Positions 1 to 8,348 of a DNA stretch of 64,000 bases are shown here, in pieces. The notes beneath the pieces are model-generated. The model did no database searches. It was not told where the DNA came from and saw nothing but the letters and a program-made list of their open reading frames with translations. The first letter of the stretch is position 1. The number at the start of each line of letters is the position of its first letter. This DNA comes from Opitutia bacterium (GTDB taxonomy: Bacteria; Verrucomicrobiota; Verrucomicrobiia; Opitutales; Opitutaceae): assembly GCA_016190985.1 (NCBI GenBank), contig JACPPI010000009.1:85577-149576 (forward strand), given 5' to 3'. Both the position numbers and the translations under genes were made by a program.

Positions 1-1314
1 GCGCACGCAGTCGTCGCAGCGCGTGCAGCGGTCGAGGTCGATGAGCATGGCGGCGCGGCCGTTGATGAAGCGCCCGGCCACGATGAACTCCAGGAAACTG
101 TTCCCGGTGTGGTCGGGCTGGGGCGCGGCGGACGCGGGCGCGAGATCCTTGGTGAGGACGGCCAGCTGTTCCGGCGTGAGCTGCGGGAACACATGCTGCT
201 CGAGCACGGCGGTGGGGATGAAAAGGACGTCGACGTAGCCGAGCGCACGCAGGCTGTGGCGGAGCGGCCGGAATTTTCCCCGCCAGCCGGCGACCAGCTC
301 GCCCAGGCCGAAGGCCTCGCCCTTGCCGAGGTAGCTTTCGGTGCGCTCGCCGTGGTTGTAGCGGCTGCTCACCCGGGCGAAGCCGCTGCGCACGAGCAGC
401 AGGCCGTTGGGGTAGTCCCCTTCCCGCGCGATCAGCGGCTCCTGTTCCAGGCGCTCGCGTTCGCCGGCCTCGCGCTCGCGGTTGTAGGCGCGGTGCCAGT
501 CGAACTCCCCGAAGGTCTCGAAGCGCGTGGCGTCGGCGATCAGGCCCAGCGCCTCGTCCGACAGGTTCCAGAAGAGGGCGGTCTCGGCGAGGTGCCGCCG
601 CAGGCTGCGCTCGCGGTAGCGCTGGTCGATCTGCTGCTTCCACTCCGGGGAATACTTGCGGATCTCGCGCAGGCCCTGCCAGCGGATCTCGAGCATCTGC
701 GTGTCGCCGTCGGCCACGATGGTCGCGGTGCGCGGGGTGCGGCCCAGCGCCGCGATCTCGCCGAACATCTCGCCCGGGCCGAGCAGCGCCGTGCGGTCCG
801 GTTCCAGCACGCCCGGCACATCCTGGAGGAAAATCCGGGCCTCGCCGTCGCGCGTCATCTGCAAGCCGGCGGCGGAGCGGCGGTTGGTGGTCTGCTCGGC
901 GAAGCGCGGCCGTTGCAGCCAGCGCTTGAAGCTCCCCCACACGGTCGGCCGGACCTGCCGGCGATGGCCGAGCTGTTCCGCCGTCGGCTCCTTGAGAAAC
1001 ACCCGCGCCGCGCCGTCGAGGATCACAAAGGCCGAGTGGCCGTAGTCGCCCTGCCGCACGATGATCTCGCCCTTTTGAAAGCGGCGGAGCCGGGCGTCGT
1101 TCTTCAGGATGCCGCGGAGCGGGATCGAGGCGGGGAAACGGCCGGGCTGGGTCGAGATGAAGAGCGGGTGCGCGAGGAGCAGATCGACGTCGGTCTCGCC
1201 CATGTCGGCGCTGAAGGGCTTGTCCCAGCGTTCGGGCGCGGCGGCACGCTTGGCCGGAGCCTGGGGCGCGGTGGAGCCCGGGTAGTGCGGGGCGCTGCTG
1301 GTGGATCGGGCCAT
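1..1314 (-). CDS. cyclic nucleotide-binding domain / 4Fe-4S ferredoxin protein, C-terminus cut by window edge
   Basis: The reading frame starts at ATG 1314 and is still open at base 1, so only the first 438 residues are visible. Two cyclic-nucleotide-binding beta-roll modules can be read: residues about 70-230, with FQKGEIIVRQGD and GPGEMFGEIAALG-RTATIVA, and about 260-380, with EPLIAREGD and GKGEAFGLGELV. The last visible residues, RCTRCDDCVR, begin a CxxCxxC ferredoxin cluster motif, so an iron-sulfur domain follows beyond the edge. The architecture suggests a cyclic-nucleotide-sensing electron-transfer protein; this is inference. It lies 22 bp downstream of the tetraheme cytochrome gene on the same strand and is probably co-transcribed with it. 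Confidence 0.85.
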   Translation of the reverse strand, partial: MARSTSSAPHYPGSTAPQAPAKRAAAPERWDKPFSADMGETDVDLLLAHPLFISTQPGRFPASIPLRGILKNDARLRRFQKGEIIVRQGDYGHSAFVILDGAARVFLKEPTAEQLGHRRQVRPTVWGSFKRWLQRPRFAEQTTNRRSAAGLQMTRDGEARIFLQDVPGVLEPDRTALLGPGEMFGEIAALGRTPRTATIVADGDTQMLEIRWQGLREIRKYSPEWKQQIDQRYRERSLRRHLAETALFWNLSDEALGLIADATRFETFGEFDWHRAYNREREAGERERLEQEPLIAREGDYPNGLLLVRSGFARVSSRYNHGERTESYLGKGEAFGLGELVAGWRGKFRPLRHSLRALGYVDVLFIPTAVLEQHVFPQLTPEQLAVLTKDLAPASAAPQPDHTGNSFLEFIVAGRFINGRAAMLIDLDRCTRCDDCVR

Positions 1315-1336
1315 GGTGCCGGGAGGTGGCGGCCGG

Positions 1337-2368
1337 CTACGGCGCGCCCACCTGGTAGGGTTTACCCTTGGAGAGTTCCGGGCCCGGCAGCAAGGCGTCG
1401 ATGCCGGCCAGTTGCGCGCCGCTCACCCGGGCGGCAAAGGCGCGCCCGAGAGCGGAGATTTTTTCCGCCGCCGCCGTGAGCGCCGCCGCGTTGTTCAGGC
1501 GCAGGCCGGTGGCGCGGGCGGTCGCGACGATCTCGGCCAGCTCCGGCGTGGGCGCCAGCGCCTGGATTTTCTCCAGCAGCTGGCGGGCGGCATCGGCGCG
1601 CCGGGCCTGGGTGACGCCGTAGCCGGCGCGCCCGGTGGCGCGGGCCACGGCGCGAAACCCGAACTCCACCTCCAGGATGCAGCCCACCACGAAGAGTTCG
1701 CGCCGGCGCTCGGGCGTGGCCTCGGGGTTGGCCTTGTTTCCGGTGTGCAGGATCGTGTGCCGGACCTCGCCCTGGGACCAGGGGAGCAGGTTGAAACCCG
1801 CGCTGCCGGCCGGATGGCCGCCGGTGTTGGTGATCTTCTCGTCGGGCACGATGTGGCAGGCGTAGCAGGCCGCGCCGAGGGCGTAGAGGTTGCGCGGGGT
1901 GATCATGCCGGCGGCGGCGGCCTGGGCGAGGCGGGCCTCGCGGTGATCCGGCGGCTCGGTGTCCTTGGTGATCCCCTTTCCGTAATCGCCGTGGGTCTTG
2001 ACCCAGTCCGCCGCGGCGCCGTGGCAGGATTCGCAGGAGATGCCGGCGACGGTCTGGTATTCGTCGTCGATCACCTTGCCGAGGAAGTGGCAGTCCGCGC
2101 ACTGCCGCTCGGTCTTGATGTTGGTCAGGCCGAGCTTGAGGAGCATGTCGGCGGTCTCCTTGCGGCGGGGCAGCTCGTTGAGCGTCTTCCGGTGTTTCGA
2201 GCGCTTCCACGCCTCGATCTCCTCGACGTGGCATTCGGCGCACGCCTCCGGGCCGGTCACCTTGGCGGGAGACAGCGCCGCAAACCCGGGGCCGGCCAGA
2301 ACCAGGAAAAGAAACGGCCCCGCGAGCGACCGGAAGCGGCGGGCTCTGGGCAAAGCCTTCAGGCGCAT
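1337..2368 (-). CDS. secreted tetraheme cytochrome c (cytochrome c554-like)
   Basis: The 343-residue protein begins with a signal peptide (basic RARRFR, then a hydrophobic stretch to about residue 31). It has four CxxCH heme c sites: CAECH 43-47, CADCH 90-94, CESCH 112-116 and CYACH 168-172. The spacing and the EACAECH / GISCESCHG context resemble the cytochrome c554 family. It should be a periplasmic electron carrier. ATG 2368 is chosen because the signal peptide follows directly; longer readings add only low-complexity sequence. It is divergent from the flavin reductase at 2583, with 214 bp between them, and precedes the CNB-ferredoxin gene, so the three genes probably form one redox unit. 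Confidence 0.9.
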   Translation of the reverse strand: MRLKALPRARRFRSLAGPFLFLVLAGPGFAALSPAKVTGPEACAECHVEEIEAWKRSKHRKTLNELPRRKETADMLLKLGLTNIKTERQCADCHFLGKVIDDEYQTVAGISCESCHGAAADWVKTHGDYGKGITKDTEPPDHREARLAQAAAAGMITPRNLYALGAACYACHIVPDEKITNTGGHPAGSAGFNLLPWSQGEVRHTILHTGNKANPEATPERRRELFVVGCILEVEFGFRAVARATGRAGYGVTQARRADAARQLLEKIQALAPTPELAEIVATARATGLRLNNAAALTAAAEKISALGRAFAARVSGAQLAGIDALLPGPELSKGKPYQVGAP

Positions 2369-2582
2369 GGTCGGCGGGGAGGGGAACAGCCCGGACGGGA
2401 CGGCGGTGGCATGATGGCGGGGCGGGGCGGCGGGACGCGGCCTCGCCGCCAAGATTAAGCCGCGAATTTCCTGCGCAAGCCGATTCTCCGCGATATTCGG
2501 TTTGTCTGTGGCGGGCGCGTCGCCAATAAACGTCTCCCGCTCCGCCCGGACGTTCCGCAACCCCGCCCCCAACAAATTTCCC

Positions 2583-3830
2583 ATGCTCTGGACCTACCTC
2601 GGCCTCACGCTCATCGGGTTGGTGGCCGTGCAGCTGGTGCTCGGCGCGGTCGCCGCCTTCCAGCGGGTCCGCGCCGAGGCGGCCCGCCGCGCGCTGGAAA
2701 TGGCGCAGATGCGGGAGGAGCTGGCCGCCGCGCGCGCCCGGCACCGCCGCCTCGCCGAGGAGCCGCTGCCGTGGAACGGATTCAGGAAATTCGTCGTCAG
2801 CCGCAAAATCACCGAGACGCCCAGCGTCTGCTCCTTCCACCTGAAGCCGCACGACGCGAAGCCGCTGCCCGTCTTCAAGCCCGGGCAATATCTGACCTTC
2901 CGGCTCGCCGGGCCGCATGGGAGCGGCCAGTTGATCCGCTGCTACAGCCTGAGCGACCACACGCACCAGGGGCACTACCGCGTGAGCATCAAGCGCGTGC
3001 CCTCGGCCGCTGGCGCGGTCGGTGCCGTGAGCGGCCTGTTCCACGACGTGATCCAGGAAGGCGACCTGCTCGACCTGCGCGCGCCGACGGGGAACTTCCA
3101 TCTCGAGCCCGGCGAGGCCGACCCGGTGGTGCTGATCGGCGCCGGCATCGGCGTCACCCCGGTGTTCTGCATGCTGGCCACGCTGGCGCACCAGAAAAGC
3201 CGGCGCCCGGTGTGGTTTTTCTACGGCGTGCGCCACCGCCGCGAGCTGCTGTTCAAGGCCGAGCTTGACGCCATCGTCCGCGACCAGCCCAACCTCAACC
3301 TGCGCCTGTGCTTCTCCCAGCCGGAGGCGGGCGACCGGCTCGGCGAGGACTACCAGATCAAGGGCCGCATCACGCCGGAGCTGCTGCAACGCGAGCTGCC
3401 CTCCAGCAATTTCCGGTTCTACTACTGCGGCCCGGGGCCGATGATGGAGATGCTGACCGGCGGCCTGAAGGCGTGGGGCGTGCCCGAATCCCACCTGCAT
3501 TTCGAGGCGTTCGGCCCCATGAGCCTCAAGCGGGCCGGCCTGGCCCTGCACCCGCCGGCCACCATCCCGGCCAAGCCGCCGCTGGTGACCTTCCGCAAGA
3601 GCGGCCAGTCTTTGCCGTGGGACGGAGCCCACGACAACCTGCTGGATCTCGCCGAGCAGGCCGGGATCGTGATTGCGTCGGGCTGCCGCGCCGGCAACTG
3701 CGGCACCTGCGCCGTGGCGATGCAGTGGGGCGAGGTCAGTTACATCCAGCCCCCGGGCAGCCCGCCCGAAGCGCGCACCTGCCTGACCTGCATCGCCCAG
3801 CCCAAGGGCGACATCGTGCTGGAGGCGTGA
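2583..3830 (+). CDS. membrane-anchored FAD/NAD(P)H:[2Fe-2S] oxidoreductase
   Basis: The 415-residue protein has an N-terminal membrane anchor (1-25) and a short charged coiled segment (30-60). A ferredoxin-reductase fold follows: an FAD-binding motif RCYSLSD near 119, the nucleotide-binding GAGIGVTP at 186-193 and YYCGPGPM further on. The C-terminus is a plant-type [2Fe-2S] domain with CRAGNCGTC at 368-376 and a fourth cysteine near 400. This is the layout of Hcr/VanB-type reductases. It would move electrons from NAD(P)H through FAD to the iron-sulfur centre. Its partner is unknown; the divergent cytochrome and CNB-ferredoxin genes are the obvious candidates. ATG 2583 gives the anchor directly at the N-terminus. 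Confidence 0.9.
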   Translation: MLWTYLGLTLIGLVAVQLVLGAVAAFQRVRAEAARRALEMAQMREELAAARARHRRLAEEPLPWNGFRKFVVSRKITETPSVCSFHLKPHDAKPLPVFKPGQYLTFRLAGPHGSGQLIRCYSLSDHTHQGHYRVSIKRVPSAAGAVGAVSGLFHDVIQEGDLLDLRAPTGNFHLEPGEADPVVLIGAGIGVTPVFCMLATLAHQKSRRPVWFFYGVRHRRELLFKAELDAIVRDQPNLNLRLCFSQPEAGDRLGEDYQIKGRITPELLQRELPSSNFRFYYCGPGPMMEMLTGGLKAWGVPESHLHFEAFGPMSLKRAGLALHPPATIPAKPPLVTFRKSGQSLPWDGAHDNLLDLAEQAGIVIASGCRAGNCGTCAVAMQWGEVSYIQPPGSPPEARTCLTCIAQPKGDIVLEA

Positions 3831-3885
3831 GGCGGGGCGGCCTTGCAGGGGCGCCGCCAGACTGCATCCTTGCGGGCGATCGCGC

Positions 3886-4596
3886 TTATTTCGCCGCAGC
3901 CGGAGCCGTCAGCGACACGCGGATGATGCCGCGCCACTCCTTCGCGCCGTAGTCCAAGGCCTTGTCCTCGGGATAAAGCAGGTCGAGCGCGGCTTTCACG
4001 CCGGGGCGGAAGGTCTTCGGGTCGCCGTGGCAGGCCAGGCAGGACTGGGAGGCGGCGATCGGGCGGTAGACGCGCCACTCGACCGGCTGGCCGGCGCGCT
4101 CGATCTTTTGCACCAGCATCTTGTCCGGGGTCTGGTCGTTCATCAGCTGGGAGTGGATCTTGTTCAGGGCGGCGGTGTCGGCGGCGTCGGGCGCGTTGCG
4201 CGGGTCGCGGATGAGCAGGCTGGTCCGCTTGATGGCGGTGATGGCGGGCCGGCCGGCGACCGGTTTCGGCAGCTCGAGCGTCTTGAGGTGCATGATGCTG
4301 ACGGCCTCGCTGATCTCGCGGTTGGCCAGCTCGCGGTTGACCTCGGCGATCATCATGCCGCCGATCTGCTCGATCATCTTGAAGCCGTATTGGGCGATCT
4401 GGGTGGTGGTCGTGTCGCCGCCGGCGACAAAAGTGGCGGTGCTGCCGTCGGCCGCGGCGGGGGCCGGCGCCGTGGCGTCAAAATAGGTGATGGTGGGCCC
4501 GGCCGCGGGTTTCGCCGCGGCGGCCGCAGGGGACTGCGCTTTCAGCACCATGCAACCAGCCAAACTGATAACCGTTAGTAGTTTTGTCGCTTTCAT
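3886..4596 (-). CDS. DUF3365 (Tll0287-like) one-heme periplasmic protein, probable lipoprotein
   Basis: The 236-residue protein has a signal peptide with a plausible lipobox (SLAGC, Cys15). The rest resembles the DUF3365/Tll0287-like sensor fold: a helical region with RELANREISEAVS, a central RTSLLIRDPRNAPD and VEWRVYRPI, then one heme site CLACH at 186-190 followed by GDP. Members of this family bind a single c-type heme and are proposed redox or gas sensors. It converges with the flavin reductase gene and follows yceI by 64 bp on the same strand. The lipoprotein assignment is less certain than the family. Confidence 0.85.
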   Translation of the reverse strand: MKATKLLTVISLAGCMVLKAQSPAAAAAKPAAGPTITYFDATAPAPAAADGSTATFVAGGDTTTTQIAQYGFKMIEQIGGMMIAEVNRELANREISEAVSIMHLKTLELPKPVAGRPAITAIKRTSLLIRDPRNAPDAADTAALNKIHSQLMNDQTPDKMLVQKIERAGQPVEWRVYRPIAASQSCLACHGDPKTFRPGVKAALDLLYPEDKALDYGAKEWRGIIRVSLTAPAAAK

Positions 4597-4660
4597 TGGG
4601 AAAACACCAACCTGCGGAACGAAGAAAGCAAGCCTGCTTTGCCGCCGGCCCCGCGCCGGG

Positions 4661-5218
4661 TCACTTTGCCGGCGCCTCGACCGGAACCCCCGTCAGTTTG
4701 AAGCGGATCTTCACCTCGGGCGCGACCGTGAAGAGAAACGCCTTGCGGATCACCTTCAGCTTCCAGTTGCGGTAGTCGATGGTCGTCTCGCCCGTGATGG
4801 CGTAGGCGCCGTCGGCGCGGGCGACGTTGATGGGAAACTCGATGCGCTCGGTGACCCCGTGGAAAATCAGCCGGCCCGAGGCCTGGCCCTGGCCGTCGGG
4901 GGTCAGCGCGAGGTTGCCCAGCTCGAACCGCCCCTCGGGCGCGCCGCCGCCGAGCCACTTGATCATGTCGGCGTCGCGCGAGTCGTTGCCCGACTTCAGG
5001 TCGGCGAACTTGAAGGTGAACACCGCGCCCCTGATCTTCCCGGCGTCGTCCACACCCACCTTGGCGTCGTAGGCGTCGAGGTGCGCGGTGAAGTTCTTCG
5101 TCGCGTCCACATCCACGTCCACGAAGGAGCGGCTGCGGTCGATCTTGAGCGTCCGCTCCGCGGCGGACAGCAGGCCGGGCAACAGGAGGAGGGTGGGCAG
5201 CAGACGGAATATTTTCAT
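4661..5218 (-). CDS. YceI family periplasmic lipid-binding protein
   Basis: The 185-residue protein has a clear signal peptide (MKIFRLLPTLLLLPGLLSA). The mature part is a YceI-like lipocalin-fold domain, with the typical order FTAHLDAYDAKV, a GNDSRDADMIKWL segment, GRLIFHGVTERIEFPI and a closing VKIRFKLTGVPV strand. YceI proteins bind long isoprenoid lipids in the periplasm. ATG 5218 is taken because the signal peptide starts there; a longer in-frame start would add 30 residues without hydrophobic character. It is upstream of the DUF3365 gene on the same strand and divergent from the Mpo1-like gene. Confidence 0.92.
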   Translation of the reverse strand: MKIFRLLPTLLLLPGLLSAAERTLKIDRSRSFVDVDVDATKNFTAHLDAYDAKVGVDDAGKIRGAVFTFKFADLKSGNDSRDADMIKWLGGGAPEGRFELGNLALTPDGQGQASGRLIFHGVTERIEFPINVARADGAYAITGETTIDYRNWKLKVIRKAFLFTVAPEVKIRFKLTGVPVEAPAK

Positions 5219-5325
5219 GTCGGGCCGAGTGTGCGGGTCGCTGGTCAGACCGCAAACCTCCGTTTTGGTGCCCGGCGGAGGCTTGCACCCGCGCCGGCCG
5301 GCGGGCATATTGGCGGCCGTTGCCC

Positions 5326-5808
5326 ATGGCCACCCCGCGCAAGTCCGCCGACCAGTGGTTCGCCGAATATGGCGAGAGCCATCAGGACGGCACCAACGAG
5401 ACCATCCACTGGATCTGCGTGCCGGTCATTTTCTTCAGCGTCATGGGCCTGCTCTGGTCCGTTCCGGTGCCGGCGGCCATTGCCGGGCCGCTGCCGTGGT
5501 TCAACTGGCTGCAACCGCCGCTGCTGGCGGCGCTGGCGTTTTATTTCCGGCTGGCGCCGCCGCTGGCATTCGGGCTGCTGGCCTTCATGTCCGCCTGCTA
5601 TCTGCTGATCGAGGGTCTGGCCATGCTGCACTGGCGGCCGGTGTGGCAGGTTTGCCTCACCCTCTTCGTGCTGGCGTGGATCGGCCAGTTCATCGGCCAC
5701 AAGATCGAGGGCCAGAAGCCCTCGTTCTTCAAGGACGTGGTCTTCCTCCTCATCGGCCCCGCGTGGCTGATGCACTTCATCTACAAGAAAATCGGCGTGC
5801 GGTATTGA
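5326..5808 (+). CDS. Mpo1-like (DUF962, YGL010w-type) membrane protein
   Basis: The 160-residue protein has about four membrane segments. It carries the histidine/asparagine signature of the Mpo1/DUF962 family: ESHQDGTNETIH near the N-terminus and QFIGHKIEGQKP in the second half. The yeast relative is an iron-dependent enzyme that degrades 2-hydroxy fatty acids, but bacterial members are mostly uncharacterised, so a role in fatty-acid turnover is only by family. ATG 5326 is preferred to a TTG six bases upstream. It is divergent from yceI and followed by a palindromic repeat. Confidence 0.85.
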   Translation: MATPRKSADQWFAEYGESHQDGTNETIHWICVPVIFFSVMGLLWSVPVPAAIAGPLPWFNWLQPPLLAALAFYFRLAPPLAFGLLAFMSACYLLIEGLAMLHWRPVWQVCLTLFVLAWIGQFIGHKIEGQKPSFFKDVVFLLIGPAWLMHFIYKKIGVRY

Positions 5809-5882
5809 TTTGCGGGACGGTTTTTGCTGGCGTCAAATTCCCCGGCTGCGCGAGCCGCGCCACTGATCGCGGGTTGTTGTTG

Positions 5883-5955
5883 ACCACGGATTTCGCGGAT
5901 AAGCACGGATGGGGAGCAATCCGTTTATCCAGCTATTATCCGTGAGATCTGTGGT
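5883..5955. repeat. interspersed palindromic repeat, ACCACGGAT family, copy 1
   Basis: Two 20-base arms, at 5883-5902 and 5936-5955, are reverse complements at 17 of 20 positions and start with ACCACGGAT / end with GTGGT. Both repeat GGAT internally. A second copy with the same outer motif lies at 50424-50488. The element fills most of the gap between the Mpo1-like gene and the next minus-strand gene. No coding potential is evident. Confidence 0.75.
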
Positions 5956-5988
5956 GAAAATTTTCTGGTTGGAGAGTCCCCAACCCCT

Positions 5989-6453
5989 TCACCCCCGCCC
6001 GCCGCGCAGGAGCACGATGTTGGCGAGGTCATGTTTCTCAAACTCGGCCCAGTAGCGGTCCTCGATCTTCTTGAGCTGGTCGTCGCGCGACGGCGGCGGC
6101 TCGATCCCGGGCGTGTCCATGGCGCGTTTCACGTGGTCACCCGCCAGCTCGCGGTCGGCCAGGCGCGTGACCAGCTCGTGCCAGAACACGTCGTTTTGGA
6201 ATTCGCTCTGGATCTCGCGCAGGCGCTCGTCCTCCGACAGTTTCGGCGCCGGCTGGAGGGAGCCGTCGGTGTGCTTCTCCACTAAATCGGCGCAGCCCGC
6301 CTCGGTCGCCAGCTCCAGCAGCTTCTGGTCGAGCGCGTAGTAGCGTTTGGCCGCCGCGGTGTCCTCGCCCTGGTAGCCGGTGACGGTCCACATGCCCAGA
6401 TGCACGAGTTCGAGGAGCTGGCGGTATTCCTTGGCGGTGAAGGCGGCTTTCAT
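5989..6453 (-). CDS. hypothetical soluble protein
   Basis: The 154-residue protein is charged and mostly helical, with no signal peptide, membrane segment or cysteine cluster. Recognisable pieces are WTVTGYQGED, the central FWHELVTRLADREL and the C-terminal RYWAEFEKHDLANIVLLR. I do not recognise the family. ATG 6453 is chosen because residues before it are glycine/arginine-rich and lack coding character. It is divergent from the restriction-modification operon. Confidence 0.7.
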   Translation of the reverse strand: MKAAFTAKEYRQLLELVHLGMWTVTGYQGEDTAAAKRYYALDQKLLELATEAGCADLVEKHTDGSLQPAPKLSEDERLREIQSEFQNDVFWHELVTRLADRELAGDHVKRAMDTPGIEPPPSRDDQLKKIEDRYWAEFEKHDLANIVLLRGGRG

Positions 6454-6582
6454 GGCCGCCCACCCTTGCCCGCCCGCCCCGCCCCGCAAGCGCGAAGTGG
6501 GGCCTGAAACCTCCGCTTTGATTGCTTTTGCCCGTCTTTTGGTCTGGACGCCGCTGTGTAGTTGTCCACAGAGCGATCAGCG

Positions 6583-7617
6583 ATGGATTGCTCGCTTGCG
6601 CTTTCGGCTGTGAAGGCTAGCCAGTTTATTGTGGTCGCGAAAAAACCCATAACCATCGCAAGCCGATTCTCGCCCGATGAACAGGTGGTGTTGCACGAAG
6701 GGGATTGCCTTGAGCTGTTGCGCCAGATTCCCGATCACAGCGTGCGCTTGGTGGTCACTTCGCCTCCCTATAACCTCGGCAAGTCCTATGAGCGCCGCCA
6801 GAGCGTGACTGACTATGTCACCTTTCAAACCCGGGTGATTGAGGAGTGCGTCCGGACGCTGGTCGACGGAGGCAGTATCTGCTGGCAGGTGGGCAATCAT
6901 GTCCAAAAATCCGCCCAAAGCTCTATCCTCCCCCTCGACATCCTCCTTTATCCTGTGTTCGCGAACCTCGGCTTGCGCCTCCGGAACCGCGTGATCTGGC
7001 ACTTCGAGCATGGGTTGCATTGCACGAACCGCTTGTCGGGACGTTACGAAACCGTGCTGTGGTTCACTAAAGGGGACTCGTATCACTTCGACGTCGACCC
7101 CATCCGTATCCCGCAAAAATATCCGGGGAAGAAACACTTCAAGGGTCCGCGCGCCGGCCATTATTCCTGTAATCCGCTCGGGAAAAACCCTGGAGATGTC
7201 TGGATCATCCCGAACGTGAAGAGCAACCACGTTGAGAAGACTGGGCATCCGTGCCAATTCCCTGTCGAGCTTATTGAGCGACTTGTGCTCTCCCTCACTA
7301 AGCCTGGCGATTGGGTTTTAGACCCATTCGTCGGTGTAGGCACCTCCATCGCCGCTGCCGTGCGTCATCAACGGCGCGGCGCGGGCGCGGAGAAGGAGTC
7401 GCAATTTGTGGCTATCGCCCGCGAAAGAATCCGTTTGGCCGCAAGCGGTGAGCTGAAAACCCGCCCCATGCTCAAACCAGTCTTCGATCCTAAGGACGCC
7501 GGCCGCAACCTCACCTCGGCTCCTTGGCACGAAGCTAATAGCGTCTACCCGGAAGCATCCATCCGGCAATTGGCCCTGCTTGAGCCTTCGGTCCGCAAGC
7601 GCCGCGTTGCCAGATGA
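6583..7617 (+). CDS. DNA methyltransferase of a BstYI-type restriction-modification system
   Basis: The 344-residue protein is a beta-class DNA methyltransferase. The catalytic motif TSPPYNLGKSYE comes first (about residue 60), and the AdoMet-binding motif DPFVGVGTS lies near the C-terminus. SPPY favours N4-cytosine methylation, but N6-adenine cannot be excluded from sequence alone. Its stop overlaps the start of the nuclease gene (ATGA at 7614-7617). The target is inferred from the partner nuclease to be RGATCY. The gene is visibly less GC-rich than its neighbours, suggesting transfer. ATG 6583 is taken; a TTG at 6562 is a possible alternative. Confidence 0.9.
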   Translation: MDCSLALSAVKASQFIVVAKKPITIASRFSPDEQVVLHEGDCLELLRQIPDHSVRLVVTSPPYNLGKSYERRQSVTDYVTFQTRVIEECVRTLVDGGSICWQVGNHVQKSAQSSILPLDILLYPVFANLGLRLRNRVIWHFEHGLHCTNRLSGRYETVLWFTKGDSYHFDVDPIRIPQKYPGKKHFKGPRAGHYSCNPLGKNPGDVWIIPNVKSNHVEKTGHPCQFPVELIERLVLSLTKPGDWVLDPFVGVGTSIAAAVRHQRRGAGAEKESQFVAIARERIRLAASGELKTRPMLKPVFDPKDAGRNLTSAPWHEANSVYPEASIRQLALLEPSVRKRRVAR

Positions 7618-8225
7618 AAATTGCTCAAGTCTACTCCCACCTCAACGGCCTCGAATACCTCCTGGTGCATCGCAAGCGCCTTTGGACGGAAATCCAGACG
7701 GTGATCCGTGGCGTGGACGCCGCCGCCTGCAAGACGAAGGTCAGCGAGGAGAAAACCATGCGCGGTCGGCTGTTGTTCAGCCCGACCGCCATGAACGCGG
7801 AATTCAAGCGCCTACTGCACGACAAATCTTGGATGGAGAGCCGCGTGGGCTACTGGGTCACACGTGACGAAAAGCTCATCCGGAAAATCGTTGCTAAAAC
7901 AGCGGAGGAGCAGAAGGCCGAAATCGAATCCGCCGGTCTCACTCCAATTTACAGCTACAACCAGACCGACTTTGTCAAACATCGCGTCGCGCTCGAAGTT
8001 CAATTTGGAAAATATTCCTTTGTAGCCTACGACCTCTTTGTGAAGCACCTCGCCTTCTATATTGGCGATCAGATCGATGTTGGCGTGGAAATTTTGCCGA
8101 TGAAGAGCCTGCAAAGCGAGATGTCGTCGGGGCCCGCCTACTACGAAGGCGAACTCTTTAATGTCATCCGCAATGGCCGCGGTGTTCCGGCCGTCCCGCT
8201 GGTCGTGATCGGGGTTGAGGCCTAA
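7614..8225 (+). CDS. type II restriction endonuclease, BstYI/BglII family (predicted R^GATCY)
   Basis: The 203-residue protein has the length I recall for R.BstYI and shares its characteristic stretches: VYSHLNGLEY at the start, SYNQTDFVK, EVQFGKYSFVAYDLFVKH, IDVGVEILPMK and YYEGEL-NVIR-GRGVP. The catalytic D-x8-E-V-Q pattern of the BglII family is present as D119, E128 and Q130. BstYI cuts R^GATCY, so the same specificity is predicted. The gene is translationally coupled to the methyltransferase, which ensures protection is made with the nuclease. No controller (C) protein gene is seen. Confidence 0.93.
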   Translation: MKIAQVYSHLNGLEYLLVHRKRLWTEIQTVIRGVDAAACKTKVSEEKTMRGRLLFSPTAMNAEFKRLLHDKSWMESRVGYWVTRDEKLIRKIVAKTAEEQKAEIESAGLTPIYSYNQTDFVKHRVALEVQFGKYSFVAYDLFVKHLAFYIGDQIDVGVEILPMKSLQSEMSSGPAYYEGELFNVIRNGRGVPAVPLVVIGVEA

Positions 8226-8348
8226 GCTCTGCCGTTTCGTTGACTGTTTGTTCGTAACCAACGGCGGCCTTGACCGCCCCTGCCGGGCGGCCTTCACTCG
8301 GCAGCCCGCGTTCCACACCACTTTCACTTTCCCTTTCAACTTCAGTTC

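Noticed and set aside
6562..6570. TTGTCCACA, a possible DnaA box
   Set aside because: Only one copy is present, with no cluster, no AT-rich unwinding region and no dnaA nearby, so an origin is not supported.
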